Notes: generated by a model not told the origin, from the letters alone. A stretch of 64,000 bases of DNA from Armillaria gallica (GCA_037576215.1 JBANDB010000003.1:5580001-5644000); one strand, 5' to 3'; numbered from the stretch's first letter, positions 1 to 11,134 are shown. Translations and numbers: made by a program.

Positions 1-185
1 GGGCTGTCAATGACAGTGATGCGCCTATCATTGCAGAGATGGTGTACAAGTATATGCTCTCAGATGGGAAGGCGGACAGTGGGAAGTCGTGCCTAGCACT
101 GCACCATGCAACGGCCTCGATGTGACAGAAGGTGGGGGAGAAGAATTTCATGTTGTGGGTGCCATTTATACACTATGGAGCTTGA
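1..185 (+). pseudogene. 3' end of a TPR-CHAT protease gene (CHAT copy 1), with premature stop
   Basis: This is the last about 60 codons of a CHAT-domain gene whose body lies left of the window. It is nearly identical to the 3' ends of the two full copies at 41164-44517 and 55135-58595, from the AVND and IIAEMVYKYML segments to the final FIH-GA-like end. In the full copies the codon after the ATASM or ATALM stretch is CGA (Arg). Here it is TGA at 123-125, so the frame closes 20 codons before the normal stop at 183-185. The change is a CpG-to-TpG transition. The catalytic part is outside the window, so it cannot be said whether the gene was otherwise intact. Confidence 0.8.
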
Positions 186-1084
186 CTGTCAAGGCTGGGA
201 ATCGGGAGCAATTTGATCATTTACATGTACACCGCGATGGTATCGTATCCTCTGGAAGTCTCCAATTGTTTCTTTCATCTTTTATCCCTTTCTTTACTTG
301 TCTTAATTATGTACTCGTTATGACTCACGACCTCATGAATCTTGTAGTAACAACTTTTCTAGTAACAACCTTAGTAGCTCAGTCTCATACTTCCTCCGGC
401 ACATATGTTTGCGATATGTACACGAGGCTTGGCTGGCACCCTTTGTTGATCACTAGAAGGGTGCATTTTGGGCTGGCGCAACATTTTATACCCCTTTTCC
501 GCTCTTGCTGAAAAGGTCTCTGGATGTTCGTTCACCGCCCTGTGCCTGGATCACTCTCTGCCACCATGCATTCGCTTTTATTGCACAATACACTATACAA
601 CGACGACTGCTGTCAGTTGTGGACTCCCCCTTTGCTCGTGTTTATGCCGGGCCATCAGGAGGATGTCTCCTTCTACATTGTTACGCCGTAATTTCTTTCG
701 CTACGCCGTACGTGTCATTGGTGCTTTGGATTTCCTGGGACTGTACCTCAATGCCCATGAAGACTGCATTTCCTTAATGTACGCTGAAAATGGCACTTGT
801 GTTTGAACATACCCGCCTGCATTGAGGAGACATTGTCTCATATGGTTTCAGTTTTGTCAGTTTTATGACGCTGGTATGATGATACTTGTATACATGGTGG
901 ATATTCAATATAACCTTTCGTTTACACCCTTCGTATGGGTCCGATCCCGTGAAACGCTTCATAGTTCCCGACACTATGATGTCAGTCACAGCGGCAGGGC
1001 CCACTATAAAGTATATTGATGGCTTGGTAGCAACGGCGCAGAAAACATTGACTGTTTCCTTTTTAGGGACCGCTTGCCAGTGCG

Positions 1085-1106
1085 ACTACTACTACTACTA
1101 CTACTA
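1085..1106. repeat. (ACT)n microsatellite
   Basis: Seven tandem copies of the trinucleotide ACT in the spacer downstream of CHAT copy 1. No gene overlaps it. Confidence 0.9.
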
Positions 1107-2061
1107 GCACAACTGCTTTCCGCCCCTGTGATCGTATGGGCGTAATAATGTACAAAAATTCTTTAGTCGATTAGAGGTGACGCCACTACTTCTTGGGATT
1201 CCCGACACCACTTATTTCGATTAGATGACTGTCCCCGGGTTTGTTTTGCAGGGTCAGGATCACAGCCACTTTCCCATTCCAAATTCCAATCAATCGACAC
1301 TTCAAATTCGCAAGTACTTTCTAGGAGATCTTGACCGACACTACTACCAATGACTGCCCCTCCAGCATTGTTCCAGCATTATGTTCAGCCATGACTTTAT
1401 CCATGTTTGCGCCTATTTTAATGCGCCAATTAATTTTCGGGAAATTTCTTGTTTTGTCCCCATCCCTTTCTTTCCTTCACGGAAAGACTCCACTGAATTT
1501 CCTTAGAATGTTGTCGAATCTCACCGTCGACCGCCTTAGCTCTTGCTACGATGATCCAACAAAATACAGCTTTTACTGCGGATTCGGTTTCGTTGCCACA
1601 GACTATCATTAATCAATGGAAATGTTGTTCTAGTTTTGAGCGTGTGCGCGGCCTGCATTGTCTGCAAATGCCCCCGGTCCCGCCACCGAGTCTCATTCAA
1701 AAATGTATCAGTGAGGCCGGTCCTTCATGCGTGAATATAATCCTTCGCAACAGACTCCAGGATCATCGCACGGTCCCGCCAAAGCTCATTCCTGTCAATC
1801 CCAGTGCACTGGCTCTGACATGGTGTCCGTCATCATCGATGTATTTGAATGATCCTGCTATCATACTAAGATTTGATTATATTAGTTTTGTGATATCTTC
1901 TGGATTGATCCATTAGCAGTGCGCACAGACTATTATCCATTGGAGCTGTACGCTTGCTCAAATGTGATGGCGGCCGAAGTTCGGCACATCAACAATCTAT
2001 CTACACCCAGCATTCGCAAATCGCCATTGGACCGTGTCGTGTAATAAATTATATAATATAT

Positions 2062-2078
2062 CTACCTACCTACCTACC
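2062..2078. repeat. (CTAC)n microsatellite
   Basis: Four tandem copies of CTAC. The complementary GTAG repeat occurs at 51254-51271, so the same tetranucleotide has expanded twice in the window. Confidence 0.85.
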
Positions 2079-2090
2079 AGATGCCACGGT

Positions 2091-2218
2091 AAAAAGTACC
2101 TGTGTAGCTCATTAGAGGTACAGCAAGGAGTACTGGTAAATATAAGGGGGTCTATATACCTTGACGGAAAGTACCTGGAGATTGTTAAACAGCTAGGTGC
2201 GTTCAAAAAGTACCTGTG
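2091..2218 (+). repeat. Short direct repeats around AAAGTACCTG
   Basis: The 14-mer AAAAAGTACCTGTG occurs at 2091-2104 and again at 2205-2218. A shorter AAAGTACCTG match lies near 2168-2177. The copies are in direct orientation. No function can be assigned from the sequence. Confidence 0.6.
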
Positions 2219-4747
2219 ATAATCAGAGTTCCGACACTACCTGTATCTCAATAATTTTTGTACAGTATAACCACGATATGATCTGTCCTAACAATCTCCT
2301 TAATTCTCCTCACCCGTGTCGCCGAATTGGATACTGTCACGAATGGCTTTGTGAGCTCGAGATCTCGTCGTGGTCAACATTCTCCTCCTATCTCATGTTG
2401 TGACCCTGTCTATCGTCAGCAGTCTTCCATGCATGCACCTGAAATAAATGCCGCCAGGATTCAGGAAGTGGCATACTCAGGAAATCAGAACCAGAACCCA
2501 AAATCTTGCGAACCCCTCCTTCCCACCTACTCGTTTGTCATTGCCGGGACGTCGAAACTGTCGAGTTCGAATACGCAAGGCATTCGAGGGTGTGGTACTA
2601 GGAAGATGAATATTCGAGTATTCGGCGCACGAGTCGCTTCAGTCAATGCTAGCCACCTCTTTTTAAAATAATGAGGATCGAAGTAGATACAGGACTAAAC
2701 ATGTCAACAAAATGTGAGCCAACACGGACACCGAGAAGGCAAAACCCAGTCGCTAAACAGGTTCCCGCCATCATTAGGGCCACCGTTATCGAACCGAATT
2801 ACTGAGAAAGTCTGAGCGGGCGGTCGTATTGAGACAAAGCTATCGTTGGGCCCCGACATGAACCATTGGTACTGGCCACCGTCAGTGAAGGTTCATAAAC
2901 AGTGTAGAAGGGAAGAACATCCTGGAGCCTAACTAAGGAATTTCAACGCGAAGATTCCAATATAGACACATGATTTCTCAGAATTCTCAGGAGAGGCACA
3001 AGTGTTCTTCAAGATTTTCTGGTTCTGAAATATGGCTTGTAGCCACGCTGAATAAAACCCGACAATCTAGGAGGAAGGGAGGTAGGATATGCTCATGCTA
3101 CCACACCCTTGAACCCCACGGCGAACAGGCCATCCCTCCTTCTCTTGTCCTCCCACGAAACCGTACATCGCAACAACATCGCCACTATGACCATACGCTT
3201 CCACGACTCACGAAGGGTATCAGAGTTTCTCCATCATGACAGGAGGATGTAACGCGTGCATCTAAGATGCTTGGATTTCCCTGACAGTCAGCTTGAGGCC
3301 AGGGAATCCATGTGCGGAACGATGACGAAGCTTTGTTTTTGTATGCTGCAAGTTCGATATCATTGCCCATCGTGGAATACTGGCATCATGAGAAATAAGA
3401 AACAGTGAAACTTGAAGATAGGTCAGCTAAGGTATGCAATGGAGGTCAGAAACCGGCGCCATACCTCATGGAATACCGTACCGAGGTGGATGAATTCTGT
3501 TTGTCTGAGAAAGATCCTGCAGTTTGAGTTGCGAGCATACATCAACCACCTGCATCTGGGGCATGCGCCTCTTCACCAGTCACTATCGGTGAAATTTTCC
3601 ACGTGTTGGCCTGGCTAAACGGCGAGTCGGCGACTCATGTGCACCGGGAGAGGGAATAGATGTAGACCAGGGCATCTGTTCGCCATCTCGACCAATGCCG
3701 GTTCCGTTTCTTGGCAAAACACCATTCATGCACTATCACTCAAGACCTTGGCATGTCGGAATTCGGATGCACAGGCCCCTCAAAAAGGTGTGATGCAACA
3801 TGGATGTCCGGCGACGGTACTGGGGGAAATGAGAATTCGAGCTTGCAGTCGGAGGAGAGTGGTTAGCATTTTGAAAACTGGCCATGGAGCGATGATGTTT
3901 GATGCCGCAAATGCGAGAAGGTGGAGGAGTGGAAGAAGACACGGGAAACCGCGGAGGTTCCCACCACCGTAGAGGATTTTGTTTTTATAGCAGCACTGAA
4001 GGAGAAAGTTGAGCTCAGATAGTCAGGCGAATGCAGGCGCTCCCACAAATCCCCGCTGAATAGCGAGAGATGCGAGATTCCTTGAACGAGGATGTGTGCG
4101 TGCGATGTAGTTGGCCATCGTGGAATTCGCGAGAAATAAGAGCCAGTGAAGATTCTTGGAAGCAAACTGACACTAGATATAGAACGGTGAGCTCCAGTCT
4201 TCATTGGACAACGCATGATGATCGCACTGAATATAGCTGTTTGGACACAGATTCCTGCACGGTACCAATAAAGAGTCCTGTCGGTTACCGAAGCGAATGG
4301 TAGCGCGATCGAAGGTGAGAGTTGAACTGGAACAAGTGTGAGCCGGCGGTCGTGTTGAGACGAACCCGTCGATAGTCACCGATGCGGGTCCTAGATCTCG
4401 GATCGCGTGAGTGAAGGTGCATAAGAGCATGGCGGTGTAGAAGCAAGATCATCATCATTGAGAAAAAAGGTGCACAGCCACACAAACGGAACGAAATATC
4501 AACGTGCAAAAAAAGACTATCTCATCATCTCATAAATATTACACGGCACGGTATGTTCAGGCATGCCGGAGGCAAGGATACAGGTAACTGCACTACGAAA
4601 CTCAAATACTCACTACTATCATGGCAGACAGGACATTCGAGAATGATAAGATAAAAGTTGGGCATAGGTGTGGTAGAAATATTGAAATGTCATTCGCAAT
4701 CCTTCATATCGTTATACTTGCTCTTCTGAGGACCACGCTTATAAAGA

Positions 4748-6220
4748 CTAATACTGAAGGGTGGCGGGGACTGCTTTGACGCGCGTGCGGGGGGTGGTCA
4801 ACATTTTCTGGCGCTTGCGGGGAAGAGGATCGCTGAGGGTACTCCCCGATCTCTTGCGCGCGAGAGGTGGGGACTCGACTTTGACGCGCAAAGGTGGCTT
4901 AGCCGAGGTGTGCGTACCGACAACCTTGACATCGACTTCTGGATACTGCAACAGAGGGATGGAAGGAGCAGCAATGACTGGGCTTTCCGCTTTGACCAGG
5001 TACTGCAGAGTATCATCGCAGTAGTTCTCGACTTTGACTGGAGACGAAGGAGCACCGCTGTCTGAATTCAAATGGGTGGGATATGATTGGTTCAACGCAA
5101 CTTGCTGCCAATCGGCCGGAAGGGTGTACGAAGATGTGCTAGATTTGTTGAAGGAAGGGAGCTTGGGTCGGGGCGGGAAGAGGCTCTTCTTTGGCGCAGA
5201 CGGCTCTGGCACCTTGACAGGCTCGGGCATCTCAGCAGGAGCATTAGACTTGGGGTACGTCCAGAATTTGCCTCGCGTCCTGATGGGTAGTTGGCCAGGA
5301 ATTCACTACACATTGATTCAGTCATTGTCGGGCAACAAAACGCCATCCTCGTACCTCCAACTTGAACAGAATGATCTTGAACCCGTTCTCATCCCATTTC
5401 TGGTAGCACGCCGTTATTTTGTACAAGCCGTCGTAATGAAACCTAACCGCAAGTCAGTCGTCGTTATGCACAAGCAAAGGGTGAGCATACCCATTATTCG
5501 GGGCATACTTCGAATGAAGCCTGTATCCTCGAATAACACGCACAGGCTGGTCCAACTCCATCGTTTTCTAAGAGACATCAGAAAAGAAGTTGGGCACGAA
5601 AGATGACATACCTGCAAAGCCTTGTTCCCGTGCGTGTACTCCTGGTCCTTGACCTGCATCTTCTCGTCCTTGCTCCGTCCACCTATCGCCCAATCAGCCT
5701 TGGAAAACAGACTGGCAACAAGACAAACCTTCTCCACACAACTGACTGCAAAGAAAAGATCAGAAACGACTCGACGACGAAAAACAGGAAGCTACGTACA
5801 TTCTATCGCCCTTGTCCTTGTTGAATTCTTCGTACCCATCCGACCTGCAACACGGTCAGTCACAATCAACCAGCTAGGCATGCACTCACAACACGACAGA
5901 CCGCGCACTCCCTTTGTACGAGTAGATCCCTCTCCGGAGACTCCCATGCACCCCCGCCTCCAACGCCGCTGTCCTATCCATATACCGCATACCCACAGGC
6001 TGGCCCTCAATCTCCCCGACTGTCCCTCTAACAAACAAGCATCATCACAAAACCGAGCAAGCAAGCAAAACACATACGGATCGGCAACAGGCTTCCTGCA
6101 TCCCTCCTGCTCCTTCGGCTTGTCCACCTCCAAATTCCTAGAATCCTTCACAATTCGCATCTCTTCCTTTCCAAACTTGCGCGTCTTCTTGAATCTGAAT
6201 GCTTCGTCGGCGTAAGTCAT
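4748..6220 (-). pseudogene. SRA-YDG domain gene, copy A (degraded)
   Basis: Same exon pattern as intact copy D (32245-33791): start at 6220, a GTATGT donor ending exon 1, the SRA exons, and the proline-rich tail with Psi-K-x-E motifs (VKVE, VKAE, VKVE). Two lesions are visible. The first codon after the acceptor of the last intron is TGA at 5303-5305, where copies F and G have CGA. Loss of two bases near 4770, relative to the other copies, shifts the frame in the last conserved VKAESP motif so the normal KSKYSDMEDCG end is lost. The RKR and RKRQK basic stretches are still readable. The copy pairs convergently with CHAT copy 1 at the left edge, and its upstream flank hosts the Gypsy insertion. 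Confidence 0.8.
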
Positions 6221-6255
6221 GTTGGTTGAAAAAGGGAGAGGGATCAACGGCACGG

Positions 6256-6266
6256 TCTATATATGG
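6256..6266 (-). promoter_or_regulatory. Conserved TATA box of SRA copy A
   Basis: On the minus strand this reads CCATATATAGA, 36 nt upstream of the SRA-A start codon. The same element sits at about the same distance upstream of copies B (18976-18986), C (28424-28434), D (33827-33837) and F (47381-47391), and is mutated in G (62054-62064). The short spacing implies a very short 5' UTR or a start just inside the coding region. Confidence 0.55.
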
Positions 6267-6646
6267 ATGACTCGTAAGTGCGGCCAAATCTGACTGCTAT
6301 GCCATTGTCCTACGCTTGGACGCGTGTTCTAGCTAGCTGCAACGCTCGGGGTTTTTTGACCAACATAGTGCGATTGGAGGATACATCACAACAGTACGCG
6401 CGTTTTGCCGTGCCGAATACTTATCAGTGATGGCCGCTGGTGATCGGCAGCAGGGCCGTCCCGGGCCAAGCTTACCGCAACTCCGTTCGAGTCTTTCAAC
6501 TGCTTGACGAGTACAGCCTCAACCTTCTGTATGCCACTAGCCCTTACTATACATGGTTTTCACAGCAAGATTTATTACGGATATACCCTCGGGCCATGCC
6601 GCTCTATCCCGCTTCTGCACAGGGATCATCGCGAGGAGATAGAGAT
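6267..6646. repeat. SRA upstream conserved flank, copy A part 1
   Basis: Non-coding sequence conserved in all SRA copies. Landmarks are a GCTCGG-plus-T-run motif followed by ACCAACATAGTGCGATTGGA near 6345-6380, a CGGCAGCAGGGCCGTCCCGG-like segment near 6445, and CGGATATACCCTCGGGCC near 6579. It is interrupted after 6651 by the Gypsy element and resumes at 12457. No open frame is conserved between copies. Confidence 0.75.
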
Positions 6647-6651
6647 ATTCC
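6647..6651. repeat. Target-site duplication, left (ATTCC)
   Basis: The five bases ATTCC immediately precede the left LTR and recur immediately after the right LTR at 12452-12456. The empty site is visible in the homologous flanks of other SRA copies (GAGATATTCCCGCTCTTTGT near 28834), which confirms the insertion. Confidence 0.95.
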
Positions 6652-6918
6652 TGGAAACCTGTCCTCTAGGACAGGAAACACTGGAAACTCACGGGAGGCG
6701 GCGAATACTGTGAACGACGGATGTATTGGAGAGAGAAGTATAGACGTCTACGTGAGGGAAGGGAAGAAAGAAAGAATGGGGAGTCCTATGGATGAGGGCG
6801 AGTATTTATACGAGGCGGAAGCAGAATAGGACGAAAACAGGAGCAAAACATTGGTCCGGAAGCAGTCGTCAGATATACGTCATCGTAAGTAAGGGCGTCA
6901 TCGTAGGGCGGGCTTACA
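6652..6918 (-). repeat. 3' LTR of the Gypsy element
   Basis: 267 bp, TGGAAACC at the left and GGGCTTACA at the right on the + strand. It matches the other LTR without a visible difference. Confidence 0.95.
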
Positions 6919-6930
6919 CCCTCCCCCGTT
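6919..6930 (-). other. Polypurine tract of the Gypsy element
   Basis: On the coding (minus) strand this reads AACGGGGGAGGG directly before the TG of the 3' LTR. This is the normal place and composition of the plus-strand primer of LTR retrotransposons. Confidence 0.85.
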
Positions 6931-6942
6931 TTAAGAAAAAAC

Positions 6943-9774
6943 TTACTTCTTTGACGCGAGCCATTTGTCGAGGGCTTCGCAGTCTTCAAGTTCCTTCCTA
7001 GGCAACCAACGCTCTTCTTCAGGTCCTTCTCCCAACCACCGTACCAAGTACTGGAACCCTCGGCCACGTTTACGTTCGTCGATGATCTTGTCGATGGAGA
7101 ATTCTTCGACACCGTTTGCGGTAACGATGGGTTGTGGTCGAGCATGTTCTCTGTGAGGAAACAGAAGAGGGTCGTTCGAAACGAAAGGCTTGAGAACGCT
7201 AGAGTGGAAAGTAGGGAAGGTATTAGGGGCATTGGGGAGGTCGAGGGTGTAGGAAGAAGTTTCGGGGTGGCTGCTTATGACCGTGTAAGGGCCGTCAAAT
7301 CGTGGCATGAATTTGGCGACGCGATCCTTCTTGCCTGCCTTGTACTCGTGGCGGCGGTGAAGAGTAGATAGCATGACTTTGTCACCAGGTTGGAATTCAA
7401 TTTCGGGAGCTCGTTTCTTGTTCGTGTGATAGGCTTGTGTAATTTTTGCGAGCATGAGGTTGTCTTTAGCGTCCTGAGTCTGCGACTCGATCCGTTGGAG
7501 CAGTTCTGTAGCGAGGACGACTGGTTCAGTGGGGGGGAGGATGGTGGGTACAAGTGGTGGAATGATGCGAGGAGACCGGCCCATGCGGAGCTGGAATCCA
7601 GAGTATCCAGTCGAAGAATTGATACTGTTCATGATGTTGAACCTGATCAGGGGAAGAGCTTTAACCCAACCTTTCTGTTTCCTCGTTACATGGAAGCGGA
7701 TGCATTGGTTGACAGTCTTGTTTGATCGTTCGCTGGAGCCATCTGTTTGGGGGTGGTAAGCGGAAGACAGTTTTAAGGAAACACCTGTTAATTTATGAAG
7801 GGCCGTCCAGAATTTGGCTGTGAAGAGTTTGTCTCTGTCAGAAACAATGTTTGCGGGCAGGCCATTCTCGCAATACCATTCGCGGAAGAATATTTCAGCC
7901 AATTGAGGTGCGTTGATGTCTGTGCGGACAGGGATGATTCGGATGTCTGATTTCAAGCGATCTGTGATGGTCAGGATGCAGTCGAAGCCATCATCCTCAG
8001 GTAAAGGACCAATAAAGTCCATTGCCACGCTTTCCCCACGTTCATCAGGTACAGGGAGAGGATGTAAAGGGCCGTGAGGTTTTGAAGTCGTTGATTTATT
8101 TCTTTGGCACTCTACACAGGAAGGGATGTAACCCAGTTCCAAGTCGCGTCTCATGTTGGGCCAGTAATAGCAATCCCGGAGAGTTGCATAAGCTTTGTCA
8201 GAGCCGAAGTGCCCCAACGAGTCATGTGCCAATCGAAAGAGGTCCTCGCGCAGTGTGCCTGTCCGTGGAATGACCAGACGGTCACCTACGTACCACAGAT
8301 CATTATAAAACCTGATTGATCCAAGGGAAATATCCGTGGAGGCAAGTTTCTTGACAAACTCGTTGTGTTTATATCCCTCGCGGATTGCTTCTAGGATTGA
8401 GCTGTCCGAAGTGATTTTGAGGACAGCAGCAGATGCGGGTGCGGAGGAGGCCCAGGAAGCCCAAGGCTGAACAGACGGTTGATCTAGATCGATATCTGTT
8501 GATGTTTCGTCTTCATCATCAGGTGGTAATCGCGAAAGTGCATCTGCGGCGGTATTGTCTTCTCCACGGATGTAATTTATGGTGAAGTCAAATTGAGACA
8601 GGAATTCATTCCAGCACGCCTGTCGTCGTGAGAGGTCTTTTTGCGTGGCAAAGTTTTCAAGCGTGCGGTGATCTGTATATACTGTGAAGTCCATACCCAG
8701 CAGTTCAGCACGCCATTTTTTTAGTGCACGTACGATAGCGAGCAGCTCCTTTTCATGCACAGGGTAGTTCTTTTGCGCTCCTTTGAGTTGCATGGAGTCG
8801 AATGCGACAGGTCGTGCAGTTTCCCATGAAGGTCCCCAAGAAAGGACAGCACCGGTTCTCCAGTCACTGGCATCGCACGTTACAAAAATCTTGTTATCAC
8901 CGGGGTTCTTGTGGTCGATGACTGTCAAACAGTCAGAGGAAAGCACTAAAGCTTTGATGGCATCAAATGCAAACTGGTGCTCCAATGTCCATTCAGGGAA
9001 GTTCTTTTCGGCATCCTTAGTGGTTAAAGGAGTCAAGATAACGGTATGGTCTGCAAGATTTTTCAAGAAGCTAGCGAGGTATCTCACAAGTCCCAAGAAA
9101 CGGCGAACATCGGATGCTGTCTTAGGCCGAGGCCAATTCATAATACGCTCGATTTTTGAGTTATCCGGTTGTACTCCATTGCGAGAGATTCGATGACCCA
9201 AGAAGTTAAGCTCCAGCAGAAAGAATTGAGACTTTTTAGGATTGCAATATAAACTGTTTTTCCGCATGGTGTCCATGATGAGCTTAACATGTGCCATGTG
9301 GTCTTCCAAGGAGTCAGACCAGATTATAATGTCGTCCAGATAGACGTGGCAGAATTTCCCAATGAAGTCCCTGAGGGCCGTTGTTACACGACGTTGGTGA
9401 ACGGCAGGGGAGTTCTTCAAACCCTGAGGCATTACAGTCCACTCGTAGAGGCCGAGGGGGGTCGTGACAGCTGTCAGGGGGATACTGGCGGGATCCATGG
9501 GGGTATGGAAGAACGCATCGGTCATATCAATCTTCGACCAGATGGAACCTTTTGCCGCATCGGAAATTACATCGTCGACGCGTGGCAAGGGGTGACTATC
9601 AGTAACAGTGTTGGCATTTAGATCTCGGTAGTCGTTTACCCAACGGGGTAATACAGATTTATCAGTTTTTGGTATGAGCAAGGCAGGGGACGCATGGGGT
9701 GAAGAGGAAGGTCGAATGCGGCCAGCATCAAGGTGTTGAGATATTAGGGTAGACCAGGCATCTTTAAATTTTTT
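6943..9774 (-). CDS. pol: Gypsy pol: reverse transcriptase, RNase H, integrase, chromodomain
   Basis: A long open frame ending in TAA at 6943. Counted from the codon at 9681 (912 codons): RT with PRWVNDYRDLN at about 12-22 and the catalytic YLDD at 114-117; RNase H with CDAS and TDHRTLENF; an integrase HHCC zinc-binding region (HDSLGHFG, then CVEC); an integrase core with MDFIGPLP, NIVSDRD and a downstream Glu in SSERSNK; and a C-terminal chromodomain (YLVRW, ERWLP) in about the last 55 residues. The frame is open upstream of 9681 to about 9774. There it must join the protease frame by a one-base shift at a run of six A. All catalytic motifs I can check are present, so this part looks functional. 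Confidence 0.93.
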   Translation of the reverse strand, partial: KKFKDAWSTLISQHLDAGRIRPSSSPHASPALLIPKTDKSVLPRWVNDYRDLNANTVTDSHPLPRVDDVISDAAKGSIWSKIDMTDAFFHTPMDPASIPLTAVTTPLGLYEWTVMPQGLKNSPAVHQRRVTTALRDFIGKFCHVYLDDIIIWSDSLEDHMAHVKLIMDTMRKNSLYCNPKKSQFFLLELNFLGHRISRNGVQPDNSKIERIMNWPRPKTASDVRRFLGLVRYLASFLKNLADHTVILTPLTTKDAEKNFPEWTLEHQFAFDAIKALVLSSDCLTVIDHKNPGDNKIFVTCDASDWRTGAVLSWGPSWETARPVAFDSMQLKGAQKNYPVHEKELLAIVRALKKWRAELLGMDFTVYTDHRTLENFATQKDLSRRQACWNEFLSQFDFTINYIRGEDNTAADALSRLPPDDEDETSTDIDLDQPSVQPWASWASSAPASAAVLKITSDSSILEAIREGYKHNEFVKKLASTDISLGSIRFYNDLWYVGDRLVIPRTGTLREDLFRLAHDSLGHFGSDKAYATLRDCYYWPNMRRDLELGYIPSCVECQRNKSTTSKPHGPLHPLPVPDERGESVAMDFIGPLPEDDGFDCILTITDRLKSDIRIIPVRTDINAPQLAEIFFREWYCENGLPANIVSDRDKLFTAKFWTALHKLTGVSLKLSSAYHPQTDGSSERSNKTVNQCIRFHVTRKQKGWVKALPLIRFNIMNSINSSTGYSGFQLRMGRSPRIIPPLVPTILPPTEPVVLATELLQRIESQTQDAKDNLMLAKITQAYHTNKKRAPEIEFQPGDKVMLSTLHRRHEYKAGKKDRVAKFMPRFDGPYTVISSHPETSSYTLDLPNAPNTFPTFHSSVLKPFVSNDPLLFPHREHARPQPIVTANGVEEFSIDKIIDERKRGRGFQYLVRWLGEGPEEERWLPRKELEDCEALDKWLASKK

Positions 9775-10396
9775 GGAGATGTGTATGAACGAGTGACAAT
9801 CGTCTTATTGGCGTTTTTCAGTTTAATAGAGCATGTGACTTCTTTAGGCATTTCGTCAACATGAGGAATAGGCGTGAATATATCCGCATAATCAGTTTTG
9901 ACAGTATCGTTTAGGTCTTTGAGTTTTTGTAAGTAGGCAAGGGTCTCGATCCTATCCCGAATTGCAGCTACAACCGGTGCAGTACTTAGCGGTTCGCAGG
10001 ATCTATCAATTTTCGGACGTCTTGCAGCGCAGAAGGAAGACAATTCCTTTTTAAGTTCACGACGGTTCGCAAGAATAGAATCCAGAGGCGTTGAATTAAT
10101 TGGAGCGGGTACAGTTACAGGCGGTGGGGAATTTAAGATATCAAATCCAGTAGTTTTGTCAATGCAAGTACGCGAAGAGGTGTCAACAATAAGAGAATTT
10201 AAGGATAAAAATGGGAGCCCAAGAATGACATCTGCACATAAGGAAGGGGCTACTATCGCACGAACGGTACGGGCAGACCATTGATTGGTGAGATCGTGTA
10301 ACTTCAGTTTGACCCAGTATTGGAAAGACGAAGGCGCCGAGGAATCAGAAGAAAATGCATTTGAAACTTGCATAACATTCGGTAGAGTTGTTCCCG
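9744..10396 (-). CDS. pol: Gypsy pol, protease C-terminal part and protease-RT linker
   Basis: Open frame with the retropepsin hallmark ADVILGLPFL (the Ile-Leu-Gly motif) and the linker before RT (KEVTCSIKL, KTIVTRSYTSP). The upstream half of the protease, with the Asp-containing active-site loop LIDPGSH, is in the adjacent frame (10304-11134). At the other end the frame stops at 9744 just after the A-run. Family members normally continue KKFKDAW into RT, which is present here in the -1 frame. Confidence 0.8.
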
Positions 10397-11134
10397 GATT
10401 ATAACTATGTGGGAGCCTGGATCAATAAGTCCGTTTAAGATGCGACGAGAATAAGGGGAAACAGGGTCATCGACGGTGCAACGCCAAAATAGGTGGGGCA
10501 AGGAAAAAGGAACGGAAGGAGAAATGGCAGCGACAGGAGGAGCACTCACAAATCTAGAGTCGTTAGAGTCCAATGAAGCTTCGTTCATTTGGAACCATGT
10601 ATCAAGTGTTGACTGCGTAGGGTCATTAGGGGGGAGGACAGCAGCTGTTGGTGCAGGTACCGTGGTGGGATAGGTGGGAGGGTAAGAGTGCGAGTGGACA
10701 ATCTGTGGCGCAGGAGGAGGAGCGTTGTATTGTGGGGGTGTAGGTGCGGGTTCATGTGCAGGGACATGAGTCGCAGCTACCGGTTGCGCAGGTTGAGCAA
10801 ATTTCAGCGGATGGGTGTTTGGAAGGGCATTCCGAGCGTTGTCGACGTCAGCCTGAGTGAGAGTATGGTACCCAACCGGTGAAGGAAAACCATTTTTGCA
10901 ATCGTCTTTGTTATGGTTAACAAAGAATTGACGACATTTATTGCAGCCGAAGTATAATCGAAGTAGGACGCGTTCAGCCTCAGTGATCTGGGGCAATCTA
11001 GGACGCTTGGAGAAGGAAGGGGCGGGGTTAGGCACGTTGGTCGAGGAAGATTGGGCGGTAGAAGTAGTTCCAGAACGAGATGAATCATTGAATCCGGCGG
11101 TTGAAGACGAACGCTTTTTGTCATTGCTGATCAT
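10304..11134 (-). CDS. Gypsy gag C-terminal part with zinc knuckle, plus protease N-terminal part
   Basis: The frame has a CCHC-like knuckle of spacing C-x2-C-x6-H-x4-C (CNKCRQFFVNHNKDDC), longer than the usual C-x2-C-x4-H-x4-C. A proline-rich linker follows, then the protease active-site segment (LIDPGSHIVII, an Asp-Pro-Gly variant of the usual DSG/DTG). Its first ATG overlaps the stop of the preceding gag frame as ATGA at 11131-11134. Either this is coupled re-initiation or the two were one frame broken by a missing base in the A-run. Confidence 0.75.
   Translation of the reverse strand: MISNDKKRSSSTAGFNDSSRSGTTSTAQSSSTNVPNPAPSFSKRPRLPQITEAERVLLRLYFGCNKCRQFFVNHNKDDCKNGFPSPVGYHTLTQADVDNARNALPNTHPLKFAQPAQPVAATHVPAHEPAPTPPQYNAPPPAPQIVHSHSYPPTYPTTVPAPTAAVLPPNDPTQSTLDTWFQMNEASLDSNDSRFVSAPPVAAISPSVPFSLPHLFWRCTVDDPVSPYSRRILNGLIDPGSHIVIIREQLYRMLCKFQMHFLLIPRRLRLSNTGSN

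Larger units (their letters stand above)
186..4747. other. Spacer between CHAT copy 1 and SRA copy A, no supported gene
   Basis: I see no convincing gene in this stretch. The first about 250 bp match the 3' flanks of the other CHAT genes (44518-44760, 58596-58800). The part near 2400-2900 matches 58900-59370. The part near 4310-4500 matches the sequence just downstream of SRA copies D, F and G (31930-32150, 45540-45790, 60250-60480). The spacer is therefore a longer and more rearranged version of the CHAT-SRA spacer seen in the other two units. Short repeats inside it are listed separately. Confidence 0.6.

Noticed and set aside
1..2700. Telomeric repeats at the window edge
   Set aside because: No TTAGGG-type arrays at either end; a subtelomeric location is possible but not supported.
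5034..5606. 190-codon + strand open frame across SRA copy A
   Set aside because: It is antisense to the SRA tail exon; similar antisense frames appear in the other copies simply because the sense tail is biased in composition.
8783..9196. + strand open frame within the Gypsy pol
   Set aside because: It is antisense to RNase H and RT coding sequence and has no motif of its own.
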